A stretch of 8,611 bases of DNA, from positions 1-8,611 of the forward strand of contig PHCM01000050.1 of the NCBI GenBank assembly GCA_002842255.1, read 5' to 3'. This DNA is from Betaproteobacteria bacterium HGW-Betaproteobacteria-2. Lineage in GTDB: Bacteria; Pseudomonadota; Gammaproteobacteria; Burkholderiales; Methylophilaceae. The notes beneath the pieces were generated by a model. It was given only the letters and a program-made list of their open reading frames with translations, was not told where the DNA came from and ran no database searches. A program made the position numbers and the translations under genes. Of the stretch, positions 1-6,244 are shown in pieces (the first letter of the stretch is position 1; each line of letters opens with the position of its first letter).

Positions 1-5
1 CAATT

Positions 6-24
6 CTAAATGAGAATCATTATC
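6..24. promoter_or_regulatory. Putative Fur box at the left edge
   Basis: Aligned by eye, the 19 bases match 15 of 19 positions of the classical Fur consensus GATAATGATAATCATTATC, including the whole right half AATCATTATC. The site lies downstream of the SelT-like gene, which ends at 74, so it is unlikely to control that gene. The natural target is an iron-regulated gene starting left of the window and reading leftward. The match is seen in the sequence; the target is inference. Confidence 0.6.
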
Positions 25-73
25 AATGAAAGGGGTGATGCGGACTATTTACACGCTATGAGGTTTTATCGCT

Positions 74-352
74 CTATGTCTTATCGCTGTGACCCAGTGA
101 CCGCTCGGGGTCTATCCTGTCTCTGACCAATTGCTTGATTTCCTTGGCTTCAGGAAAACGTTGCGCTTCCTTGCGCGAAAAGATCAGCTCATTGTTCAAC
201 CATATTTCGAACACACCGCCGCTGCCGGGAACCAGGCTGACCCGTTCAAGATCATGTTCGAATGTAGTTAACAGTTCCTGCGCCATCCATGCGGAGCGCA
301 AAAGCCAGCGACATTGCGTACAATACTTGATTTCAAGCTGATGGCCTGACAT
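74..352 (-). CDS. SelT/SelW/SelH-like (Rdx family) thioredoxin-fold protein
   Basis: A 92-residue cytoplasmic protein with no signal peptide or membrane segment. It has a CxxC redox motif near the N terminus (C11-T-Q-C14), directly after a short beta strand. The central P-G-S-G-G-V-F-E-I segment and the R-F-P-E-A-K-E motif are typical of bacterial Rdx proteins. These are Cys homologues of the eukaryotic selenoproteins SelW/SelT/SelH; here both positions are Cys and no Sec codon is needed. Family members are thought to act as small thiol oxidoreductases, but their bacterial substrates are not settled. The start is supported by an AAGGG seven bases upstream of the ATG. The gene is divergent from the ctpA-type protease across a 174-base intergenic region and looks monocistronic here. 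The family call is strong; the physiological role is unknown. Confidence 0.85.
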   Translation of the reverse strand: MSGHQLEIKYCTQCRWLLRSAWMAQELLTTFEHDLERVSLVPGSGGVFEIWLNNELIFSRKEAQRFPEAKEIKQLVRDRIDPERSLGHSDKT

Positions 353-385
353 GAACTACCCTTTCAAATTTCTATCTGACAAACG

Positions 386-391
386 ATTGTA
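386..391 (-). promoter_or_regulatory. Possible -10 element for the SelT-like gene
   Basis: Read on the minus strand this is TACAAT, five of six matches to TATAAT, 34 bases before the start codon. No good -35 hexamer is seen at 16-18 bases; the inverted repeat at 395-418 occupies that region. This is a weak call from base composition alone. Confidence 0.25.
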
Positions 392-394
392 TGC

Positions 395-418
395 TGCCGG
401 AGACTCAACCATCCGGCA
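395..418. repeat. Inverted repeat TGCCGGA-N10-TCCGGCA in the divergent promoter region
   Basis: The 7-base arms at 395-401 and 412-418 are perfect and separated by 10 bases. No T-tract follows on either strand, so it is not an intrinsic terminator. It sits between two divergent genes and just upstream of a possible -10 (TACAAT) for the minus-strand gene. It could be an operator for one or both genes, or a chance repeat. Confidence 0.4.
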
Positions 419-486
419 AAACGCCAACAAGAGACTATGCAAGTCACCTTTAAATAGCGGAAAATAAAACCTATTCATGACTGATG

Positions 487-499
487 TGTCTACGTGACA
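487..499. promoter_or_regulatory. Palindrome TGTCT-ACG-TGACA upstream of ctpA
   Basis: The 13-base imperfect palindrome is one mismatch from TGTCA-N3-TGACA. It lies 27 bases before the ctpA start codon. A perfect copy of the same pattern lies upstream of coq7 at 2047-2059, and the two share GTGTC-N4-TGACAT. It may be the binding site of a common regulator. Convincing -35/-10 pairs were not found around it. Confidence 0.35.
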
Positions 500-526
500 T
501 ATTACTCCATCAAGGGAAAGCACTAA

Positions 527-1930
527 ATGCGCACTAAATTAGAAAAATTCGGCTTGATCGCTATCGGCGCCGTACTGGGCCTGATGCTCAGCCTCAACTA
601 TTCAGCCTTGGCAGAAAAGGCCTCCGCGCCGCAACTACCCCTTGACGACCTGCGCGCTTTTGCCGAAGTGTTCGGCAAGATCAAGAATGATTATGTCGAT
701 AGCGTAGAAGACAAAAAACTGATCAGCGAAGCCATCAACGGCATGCTGACCGGGCTGGACCCGCACTCCAGCTATCTGGACGCAGATGCTTTCAAGGACT
801 TGCAGGCTGGCACACAAGGTGAGTTCGGTGGTCTGGGCATAGAAGTCGGCATGGAAGACGGCTTCGTCAAGGTCGTCTCCCCGATCGAGGACACCCCGGC
901 CCATCGCGCCGGCATCAAGAGCGGCGACCTCATCATCAAGCTGGACGAGACCCAAGTCAAGGGCATGACCTTGAATGACGCCGTCAAACGCATGCGCGGC
1001 AAACCCGACACCCCCATCGTGCTGACCATCCTGCGCAAGGGGATAGCCAAACCGATGGAGATCAAGGTCGTCCGTGCCATCATCAAGACCAAAAGCGTCA
1101 AGCCGAAACTGGTTGAACCCGGTTACGCCTTCGTCCGCGTCACACAGTTCCAGGAACACACAGGCGAAGATCTGGCCAAGGCATTAAAAACCCTGAGCGA
1201 AGAAAACAAGGCGCCACTCAAAGGCTTGGTGCTGGATATGCGCAACAATCCGGGCGGTCTGCTGAATGGGGCTGTAGGTGTTTCTGCAGCCTTCCTGCCG
1301 AAGGGTGACCTGGTCGTCTATACGGAAGGTCGCGCCGAAGACGCCAAGATGCGCCTGACCGCCAATCCCGATCATTATGTACGCGGCGGCGCCCGAGCCG
1401 ACTATCTGCGCGATCTGCCAGCAGAATTCAAGACCGTGCCCATGGTCGTGCTGGTCAATGGCGGTTCGGCTTCCGCTTCGGAAATCGTCGCCGGCGCACT
1501 GCAGGACCACAAGCGTGCCGTAGTCATGGGCACCCAGACTTTCGGCAAGGGTTCGGTACAAACCATCCTGCCGATGAACAACGGTACTGCAATCAAGCTG
1601 ACGACCGCGCGTTACTACACACCGGAAGGGCGCTCGATCCAGGCCAAGGGCATCGAACCTGATGTCGTCGTCGAGGAAGCGCAAATCAATACGGCGAATC
1701 TCGGCAACGGCCTGCGCGAAGCCGACCTGACCCGTCATCTGGCCAATCCGAACGGCGAAGAAGAGACGCCGAGCAAAAAACCGGAAACCAGCACTGATCC
1801 GGCAAAAGTGATTCCGGCTCCTGCGGACGGCGAAACCACTCCGCCGGCAGAGTTCGGCTCCGAGAACGATTACCAACTGAAGCAGGCACTCAACCTGCTG
1901 AAGGGTTTGCAGATTCTCAGCAAAAAATAA
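527..1930 (+). CDS. ctpA: S41 family C-terminal processing peptidase (CtpA/Prc type)
   Basis: A 467-residue carboxyl-terminal processing protease that cleaves periplasmic proteins near their C termini. The N terminus (about 1-29) is a hydrophobic signal or anchor segment ending in A-L-A. It is followed by an N-terminal helical region containing the conserved L-D-P-H-S-S-Y motif (77-83). A PDZ domain spans about 95-185, with G-G-L-G-I at 101-105, and the S41 catalytic domain about 195-385. The Ser/Lys dyad is readable as S316 (in S-A-S-A-S-E) and K341 (in F-G-K-G-S), with Q345 four residues on, the same spacing as in B. subtilis CtpB. Residues about 385-447 form a low-complexity Pro/Glu/Thr-rich tail before a short C-terminal helix. 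The length is normal for the family. The ATG is supported by AAGGGA about nine bases upstream. The gene is followed by its own terminator, so it is probably transcribed alone. Substrates cannot be inferred here. Confidence 0.95.
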   Translation: MRTKLEKFGLIAIGAVLGLMLSLNYSALAEKASAPQLPLDDLRAFAEVFGKIKNDYVDSVEDKKLISEAINGMLTGLDPHSSYLDADAFKDLQAGTQGEFGGLGIEVGMEDGFVKVVSPIEDTPAHRAGIKSGDLIIKLDETQVKGMTLNDAVKRMRGKPDTPIVLTILRKGIAKPMEIKVVRAIIKTKSVKPKLVEPGYAFVRVTQFQEHTGEDLAKALKTLSEENKAPLKGLVLDMRNNPGGLLNGAVGVSAAFLPKGDLVVYTEGRAEDAKMRLTANPDHYVRGGARADYLRDLPAEFKTVPMVVLVNGGSASASEIVAGALQDHKRAVVMGTQTFGKGSVQTILPMNNGTAIKLTTARYYTPEGRSIQAKGIEPDVVVEEAQINTANLGNGLREADLTRHLANPNGEEETPSKKPETSTDPAKVIPAPADGETTPPAEFGSENDYQLKQALNLLKGLQILSKK

Positions 1931-1950
1931 TTCAGGCTTAACGCATTCAG

Positions 1951-1980
1951 GCCGCCGCTAGCATTAACGGCGGCTTTTTT
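1951..1980 (+). terminator. Intrinsic terminator after ctpA
   Basis: The stem is GCCGCCG (1951-1957) paired with CGGCGGC (1968-1974), with a 10-base loop and a run of six T (1975-1980). It starts 20 bases after the ctpA stop codon. A second short hairpin, CGGGAA-AAA-TTCCCG (1982-1996), follows directly and may reinforce it. This separates ctpA from coq7. Confidence 0.85.
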
Positions 1981-2046
1981 GCGGGAAAAATTCCCGGACT
2001 TGTGCAACAATGCGGCCATTCCGAGTGATACAGGCTGACCAGAGCG

Positions 2047-2059
2047 TGTCACACTGACA
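2047..2059. promoter_or_regulatory. Perfect palindrome TGTCA-CAC-TGACA upstream of coq7
   Basis: Two perfect 5-base arms flank a 3-base spacer, 34 bases before the coq7 start codon. The same pattern with one mismatch occurs upstream of ctpA (487-499). It could be an operator. I considered TGACA as a -35 element, but the resulting -10 would lie next to the ribosome-binding site, which makes that unlikely. Confidence 0.35.
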
Positions 2060-2093
2060 TGCCACGTAAAGTGCAATTAATTGGAGAGAACCA

Positions 2094-2714
2094 ATGCTGG
2101 ACAGATTAATTGTTGAATTTGACAAAGGCTTGCGCACGTTGATGGCAGAAGCTCACAGCGGCCGGCCGTACCCCGACCAGGACGTAGCGGAGCATGCACT
2201 CACCGACAACGAGAAAAAGCATGCCGCCGCACTCATGCGCGTCAATCATTGTGGCGAGGTATGTGCTCAGGCGCTCTACAGCGGGCAATCGCTCACTGCC
2301 CGCAACGCGGATACGGTCAAGGCTTTACAACAGGCAGCCCGCGAAGAAACCGAACATCTGGCCTGGTGTGAAAAACGTATCAAGGAGCTGGGCGGCCGCA
2401 CCAGCCTGCTCAACCCGCTGCTCTATGGCAGCTCATTCCTGCTGGGCGCAGCGGCCGGCGCCATAGGCGACCGTCTGAATCTGGGATTTCTGGCAGAAAC
2501 CGAACGCCAGGTTGGCAAGCATCTGGAAAGCCATCTGCAAAAACTGCCATCCAAGGATGATAAAAGCCGTGCAATTATCGAACAGATGCATATGGATGAG
2601 GCCAAACATGCAGAAACCGCCATACAACATGGCGGCGCAGAATTACCAAAACCGGTCAGGGTTGCCATGCAGGCAGCTGCAAAAACCATGACCACTTCAA
2701 CTTATTATTTATAA
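2094..2714 (+). CDS. coq7: Coq7-type demethoxyubiquinol hydroxylase
   Basis: A 206-residue di-iron monooxygenase that hydroxylates 2-polyprenyl-3-methyl-6-methoxy-1,4-benzoquinol, the last ring hydroxylation of ubiquinone synthesis, at the inner face of the cytoplasmic membrane. The ferritin-like ligand set is visible: E55 (in N-H-C-G-E-V), E85 and H88 (in E-E-T-E-H), E137 (in A-E-T-E-R-Q), and E169 and H172 (in D-E-A-K-H). A hydrophobic stretch at about 112-124 ([11 protein letters not shown]) fits the membrane-binding helix of the family. The length is typical. The ATG has a strong GGAGAG (2083-2088) five bases upstream. Coq7 replaces the flavin enzyme UbiF used by E. coli, and its oxygen dependence implies aerobic respiration. 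The DUF2322-like gene follows after 26 bases and is probably co-transcribed. Confidence 0.95.
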   Translation: MLDRLIVEFDKGLRTLMAEAHSGRPYPDQDVAEHALTDNEKKHAAALMRVNHCGEVCAQALYSGQSLTARNADTVKALQQAAREETEHLAWCEKRIKELGGRTSLLNPLLYGSSFLLGAAAGAIGDRLNLGFLAETERQVGKHLESHLQKLPSKDDKSRAIIEQMHMDEAKHAETAIQHGGAELPKPVRVAMQAAAKTMTTSTYYL

Positions 2715-2740
2715 CCATCCAAATTCTACGAGACACAGCA

Positions 2741-3061
2741 ATGAAGAGATTTACCGACATCCTGCCGACACTGGAAAGTGCAGATCATATCCAGACCATC
2801 ACTCTGTTCAATCCGGACGGCAGCAAAGCCGGCAAGATCGAGAACAAGCCTGGCAGCGCAGGCTCAGTGAGGGTCTATCACCACTTGTGGAAAAGGCATG
2901 GCGCCATCGACATGGCAGCGGCCAAGGAAGGTTTGAAGATTTACGCCGAGCACACCGAAGATGCGGAAAACAATCCGGAAAAGCACCCGAACATCGACCG
3001 GTTGCTGGAAGTGATTTCCACACAGCGTACACTGCGTGTGGAAATCACTGAAAAGTCCTGA
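2741..3061 (+). CDS. Small conserved protein resembling the DUF2322 family
   Basis: A 106-residue soluble protein of unknown function with no signal peptide, transmembrane segment, Cys residue or recognisable catalytic motif. The opening M-K-R-F-T-D-I-L-P-T-L, the central G-K-I-E-N-K-P-G-S-A-G-S-V-R-V-Y-H segment and the Y-A-E-H-T-E-D-A-x-x-N-P-x-K-H-P-N-I-D-R-L segment resemble betaproteobacterial DUF2322 proteins as I remember them; no search was run. It begins 26 bases after coq7 with only a weak GAGA upstream, suggesting it depends on the coq7 transcript. Its last codons (from 3010) contain a perfect 14-base inverted repeat. It converges with the SLC13 gene. Linkage to coq7 hints at, but does not show, a role in quinone or respiratory metabolism. 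Confidence 0.7.
   Translation: MKRFTDILPTLESADHIQTITLFNPDGSKAGKIENKPGSAGSVRVYHHLWKRHGAIDMAAAKEGLKIYAEHTEDAENNPEKHPNIDRLLEVISTQRTLRVEITEKS
3010..3049. repeat. Perfect 14-bp inverted repeat inside the 3' end of the DUF2322-like gene
   Basis: The arms AGTGATTTCCACAC (3010-3023) and GTGTGGAAATCACT (3036-3049) are exact reverse complements around a 12-base centre. The centre can extend the stem by two G-C pairs if one base bulges. The element lies wholly in frame and encodes the last residues before the stop codon. No T-tract follows on either strand. As RNA it would be a very stable hairpin, perhaps a 3'-end stabiliser or transcription roadblock between convergent genes. Confidence 0.8.
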
Positions 3062-3071
3062 CCGTCTGCCG

Positions 3072-3102
3072 GATGCCAGCCCAGCCTTACTAGGCTGGCA
3101 TC
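3072..3102. terminator. Hairpin between convergent genes, possible bidirectional terminator
   Basis: A perfect 10-base stem, GATGCCAGCC (3072-3081) with GGCTGGCATC (3093-3102), encloses an 11-base loop. The loop contains the stop codon of the SLC13 gene (3090-3092), so one arm lies in that coding region. A good T-tract is absent on both strands, so efficient Rho-independent termination is uncertain. Position between converging genes is the main support. Confidence 0.5.
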
Positions 3103-4898
3103 AATGGCCAGAAAAACGGGATTAATAGAGAAATCACCACCACCACGATCAGATTCATCGGGATACCCAGAAGCGCAAAATCGGAAAAACGATAATTGCC
3201 TGCGCTGTAGACCAGGGTATTGGTTTGATACCCGATAGGTGTGGCAAAACTGGCACTGGCGGCAAACATGACGCCGACCACGAACGGCCGCGGGTCGACA
3301 CCGAGCTGATGGGCCACACCGATCACCACCGGCGTGAACAGGACGGCAACTGCATTATTGCTGATGAATTCGGTAGCAATCGACGTCAGCAACACGACCA
3401 GCGCCAGCATCATCCAGGGCGAGATATCACCACCGACAGTCACCAAACCATTGGCCATCATGCCAGCCAGCCCGGAATCGCGCATGGCGATACTGATGGC
3501 GATCATGCCGAAAATCAGAATCATGATGGGCCATTCAATCGATTTATAGGCCTCATCCGGCTTGATGCAGCCAGTTGCAATCACCACCGCTGCCCCAATC
3601 ATGGCCAGACCCTCGATAGGCATGACATTGAAAGCTGCCAGCAGCATGACACCGGCGATCGTTGCAATGGCGATTCCCGCCTTGTTGTAGCGATTGCCAG
3701 CCACCTTGCCTTCGCCGATCGCAATCAGATCACCGTTCTCGCAAAAGCGCTTGATCTGGGGTGGCGTGCCCTCAACCAGAAGCACATCGCCGAATTGCAG
3801 CTGGAAATCACCGCTGATGGCCTGTATGGAGGCATCCCGGCGGTGCACGGCCACCAGATGAATGCCATAACGTGCAGCCAGATCCAGGTCGCGGATGGGA
3901 CGTTGCACATAACGTGAGGACTGGCCGACGATGACCTCGACCATCACTGCACCCTGACTGCGCAGCGTTTCCAGATCATGTTGCTCGCCTTCCTGTGCAC
4001 TATGGAGGCCGAACAGTTCGTGATTATGCATGCCCACCATATCGCTGCTGCGACTATGCACAACAAGACGGTCGCCCATTTGCAGCACCGTATCGGCAGA
4101 TGGCTGCACCATTTCCTCGTCGCCGCGGAACAGCCGCAACACCTGCACCTTGCCATTACTCAATCTGGCTTCCTTCAGGGTACGGCCGACCACATGAGAA
4201 TCCTCCGGTACGAACAGCTCAGTCATGAACATGCGATCGCCGCTGCCGACGATCTGTTGTGTCAGCGTCTCACGTACCGGCAACAGACGCGGCGCAAAGA
4301 TGAAAATAAAAGTGGCTCCGACCAACGCCAGCAGAATGGCGGGCAAGCTGATCTCGAACATGGAGAAAGGCGCCAGCCCCATGTCGCGCGCAACACCGTC
4401 GACCAGAATATTGGTTGAAGTCCCCACCATGGTGATCATGCCGCCAAGTATGGTGGCGTAAGACAAGGGAATCAAAAGGCGCGAAGGGGCCAGATTGAAT
4501 TTTGCCGCGATGCTCAGCACGGCCGGAATCATCACCATGACCACCGGCGTGTTATTGATGAATGGCGAAACCAGCAGACCGACCAACAGCATCGCCAGCA
4601 GCAGACGCCGCTCGCTATTGCCGGCAAATTCTCCTATCCACTGCCCCAGGCGGTCGATACAACCGGTCTTGCTCAAGGCGCCACTGATGATAAACAGACA
4701 GGCGATAGTAATCGGTGCGCTGTTACTGAACACACCCAGCACCTGTTTCGGGCTCAACATGCCGAGCACCAGCAACAATGCAAGCGCCGACATCACAGCC
4801 ACATCCGCCTTGACCCACTCCCGCACGAAAGCAGCAAAAAGCACAAGCAGAATCGCGCCGACAATCACGGCATGATAGGTTTCAGGAATCAATATCAT
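3090..4898 (-). CDS. SLC13-type (DASS) permease with two RCK_C domains
   Basis: A 602-residue inner-membrane transporter. N-terminal membrane segments (about 5-205) and C-terminal ones (about 405-600) are separated by a soluble cytoplasmic insert. The insert holds two TrkA-C/RCK_C-like domains, about 220-290 (ending M-G-D-R-L-V-V-H-S) and 310-390 (ending F-G-D-V-L-L-V-E-G). Each membrane half has the paired signatures of the divalent anion:Na+ symporter fold: S-P-F-I-N-N-T-P (111-118) with G-T-S-T-N (159-163), and E-F-I-S-N-N-A-V (510-517) with G-Y-Q-T-N-T (556-561). Relatives carry dicarboxylates, sulfate or other anions; the substrate cannot be read from the sequence. It starts 27 bases after the VOC gene with no clear Shine-Dalgarno motif, suggesting translational dependence on that gene or a weak start. 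It is the last gene of the minus-strand run. Confidence 0.9.
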   Translation of the reverse strand: MILIPETYHAVIVGAILLVLFAAFVREWVKADVAVMSALALLLVLGMLSPKQVLGVFSNSAPITIACLFIISGALSKTGCIDRLGQWIGEFAGNSERRLLLAMLLVGLLVSPFINNTPVVMVMIPAVLSIAAKFNLAPSRLLIPLSYATILGGMITMVGTSTNILVDGVARDMGLAPFSMFEISLPAILLALVGATFIFIFAPRLLPVRETLTQQIVGSGDRMFMTELFVPEDSHVVGRTLKEARLSNGKVQVLRLFRGDEEMVQPSADTVLQMGDRLVVHSRSSDMVGMHNHELFGLHSAQEGEQHDLETLRSQGAVMVEVIVGQSSRYVQRPIRDLDLAARYGIHLVAVHRRDASIQAISGDFQLQFGDVLLVEGTPPQIKRFCENGDLIAIGEGKVAGNRYNKAGIAIATIAGVMLLAAFNVMPIEGLAMIGAAVVIATGCIKPDEAYKSIEWPIMILIFGMIAISIAMRDSGLAGMMANGLVTVGGDISPWMMLALVVLLTSIATEFISNNAVAVLFTPVVIGVAHQLGVDPRPFVVGVMFAASASFATPIGYQTNTLVYSAGNYRFSDFALLGIPMNLIVVVVISLLIPFFWPLMPA

Positions 4899-4925
4899 CG
4901 TAGTTTGCTAATGGCCAGCGCGCCG

Positions 4926-5348
4926 TTACGCCGCGTGTTTGTCGGAAATGGGAGCGTGATAAATGAACTGGACCAGATTACCGGCAGGGTCGAAACAATA
5001 AAAACTCCGCGCACCGTCCCGGTGGGTTCGTATGGCCTGCGCAATCTTCGTACCGTGTGCGACAAGATAGTCACACCACTGATCCACATCTTGCGGTGTT
5101 TTCAGTACGAAACCGATATGGTCCAGCCGTTGCGCACCGTCCAGTTTTGTAGTGGCATCCAGGCGGTGCAATGCCACATTATCGGCACCGGCGGAAGTCA
5201 GATAGACATTGTCCGGATCCGGCATCCACTCCTGCTGCATGCCGACCACATCCCGATAGAATTTCAGGCAGGCCTCCAGATCATGGACGAACAACGCCAC
5301 ATGGCGCATGCCCAGCATGCCGCCGGGACGTGTTGCAGCTTCAGTCAT
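4926..5348 (-). CDS. VOC (glyoxalase/bleomycin-resistance fold) family protein
   Basis: A 140-residue cytoplasmic protein with the two beta-alpha-beta-beta-beta modules of the vicinal oxygen chelate superfamily. The first opens with M-R-H-V-A-L-F-V (14-21) and the second with L-D-H-I-G-F-V-L (75-82). The C-terminal signature reads D-P-A-G-N-L-V-Q-F-I (120-129). Candidate metal ligands are H16, H61 and H77. The fourth position, usually Glu in this signature, is Gln (Q127). The superfamily includes glyoxalase I, dioxygenases, thiol transferases and antibiotic-binding proteins, so no reaction can be assigned. The start codon overlaps the osmC stop by one base (TAATG), and GAGG lies about seven bases upstream, so translation is likely coupled. 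It is unlikely to be a standard GloA given the changed ligand. Confidence 0.85.
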   Translation of the reverse strand: MTEAATRPGGMLGMRHVALFVHDLEACLKFYRDVVGMQQEWMPDPDNVYLTSAGADNVALHRLDATTKLDGAQRLDHIGFVLKTPQDVDQWCDYLVAHGTKIAQAIRTHRDGARSFYCFDPAGNLVQFIYHAPISDKHAA

Positions 5349-5767
5349 TACTCCACCTCAATGATTTCAAAGTCATGGGATATTTCCGCCGCCTTGCCCA
5401 GCATGATGGATGCCGAGCAGTATTTTTCAGCAGACAGCTTCACTGCACGTTCCACCTGCACCGGGTTCAAACCCTTGCCGCTGACGACAAAATGCACATG
5501 GATTCGCGTGAACACCTTGGGCACGCTATCGGCGCGTTCGGCCTCGATCTCGGCCACGCAATCCGTCACCGGTTGCCGCGCTTTTTTCAGGATGGTCACC
5601 ACGTCAAAGGAAGTGCAGCCGCCCATGCCAATCAGCAGCATCTCCATCGGGCGCATGCCGAGATTACGGCCGCCGGCATCCGGCGCTCCGTCCAGAATCA
5701 CGGCATGGCCGCTGTCGGATTCACCCATGAAACAGACGTTCTCAACCCATTTGATGCGCGCTTTCAT
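5348..5767 (-). CDS. OsmC family protein, YhfA-like
   Basis: A 139-residue soluble protein of the OsmC/Ohr superfamily, whose best-known members reduce organic hydroperoxides with a Cys pair. The two family cysteines are present: C51 in G-M-G-G-C-T-S-F-D-V-V and C117 in E-K-Y-C-S-A. The R-P-M-E-M-L-L-I-G-M-G-G-C segment and the V-V-T-I-L-K-K helix resemble the E. coli YhfA subgroup rather than Ohr, and this subgroup has no firm function. The gene begins only six bases after the FKBP stop, with a distant GGAG inside the FKBP gene. It ends overlapping the VOC start by one base. This packing places it in an FKBP-osmC-VOC unit. A peroxide or thiol-stress role is plausible but inferred. Confidence 0.88.
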   Translation of the reverse strand: MKARIKWVENVCFMGESDSGHAVILDGAPDAGGRNLGMRPMEMLLIGMGGCTSFDVVTILKKARQPVTDCVAEIEAERADSVPKVFTRIHVHFVVSGKGLNPVQVERAVKLSAEKYCSASIMLGKAAEISHDFEIIEVE

Positions 5768-5773
5768 AGCGGG

Positions 5774-6244
5774 TTATTTCACTCCGAGCAGTTCTACATC
5801 GAACACCAGAGTGGCGTTCGGCGGAATCACACCGCCAGCACCGCGCGCGCCGTAGCCCATCTCTGGCGGGATGATCAACGTGCGCTTGCCGCCGATCTTC
5901 ATGCCGGCAAAACCCTGATCCCAGCCCTGGATCACTTGACCGCCACCGAGGTAGAAGACGAACGGTTCGCCGCGATCGACCGAGCTGTCGAATTTCTGGC
6001 CCTTGTTGTCGGGCTTGCTCGGGTCATACAGCCAGCCGGTGTAATGCACAGTGACATTGAAGCCGATCTCGGCTTCACGACCGCTGCCTTCCAGCGTATC
6101 GATTTTGATAAGTTCGGTAATCGGTTGTGTCATGGTCGTTCCTTCTTGATTGGTGGATTTGGATGATTCCGTCGCTGCCTGACAGCCGCTGACGGCTAAA
6201 GCGGTCGTCAACAGAACCGCCACAAGATATTTGCCTGATTGCAT
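5774..6244 (-). CDS. FKBP-type peptidyl-prolyl cis-trans isomerase, lipoprotein form
   Basis: A 156-residue prolyl isomerase. Residues 1-20 are a lipoprotein signal with lipobox V-S-G-C (Cys21). Gln at +2 predicts outer-membrane sorting. A Ser/Thr-rich linker (about 22-37) leads into one complete FKBP domain (about 45-156). Active-site residues matching FKBP12 are visible: Y68, F85, D86, V104, I105, W108, Y131 and F148. The start at 6244 is supported by GGAG (6252-6255) seven bases upstream and gives a full signal. The open frame continues upstream into dacB antisense sequence, which I do not regard as coding. A second in-frame ATG (M38, 6131-6133) has its own strong ribosome-binding site and would give a 119-residue cytosolic FKBP. 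It lies 88 bases after dacB and six bases before osmC. Likely role: folding of envelope proteins. Confidence 0.92.
   Translation of the reverse strand: MQSGKYLVAVLLTTALAVSGCQAATESSKSTNQEGTTMTQPITELIKIDTLEGSGREAEIGFNVTVHYTGWLYDPSKPDNKGQKFDSSVDRGEPFVFYLGGGQVIQGWDQGFAGMKIGGKRTLIIPPEMGYGARGAGGVIPPNATLVFDVELLGVK
6131..6146 (-). promoter_or_regulatory. Internal ribosome-binding site and start codon in the FKBP gene
   Basis: On the minus strand AGAAGGAA (6146-6139) lies five bases before an in-frame ATG (6133-6131, codon 38). It is at least as good as the site of the upstream lipoprotein start. Translation from here would begin M-T-Q-P-I-T-E-L, which resembles the usual start of cytosolic bacterial FKBPs, and would omit the signal peptide and linker. 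Sequence quality of the site is clear; its use in vivo is inference. Confidence 0.5.

Noticed and set aside
38..61. Seven-codon plus-strand open frame after AGGGG near the left edge
   Set aside because: Too short to support. There is no following regulated gene in the same direction, because the SelT-like gene is on the minus strand.
635..1876. Minus-strand open frames opposite ctpA (174 and 230 codons)
   Set aside because: ctpA is intact with PDZ and catalytic residues; the reverse frames show no domain.
2054..2082. CTGACA as the -35 box of a coq7 promoter
   Set aside because: The matching -10 would overlap or abut the ribosome-binding site, leaving that site outside the transcript. The -10 match is also weak.
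3225..3917. 230-codon plus-strand open frame opposite the SLC13 gene
   Set aside because: It is His/Asp/Arg-rich with no fold signal, and lies entirely inside the transporter's coding sequence on the other strand.
4872..6166. Long open frames on the plus strand (327 and 331 codons) opposite VOC, osmC and FKBP
   Set aside because: Their translations are low-quality (His/Arg/Thr-rich, no recognisable domain), and they lie antisense to clearly recognisable protein families in a GC-rich region.
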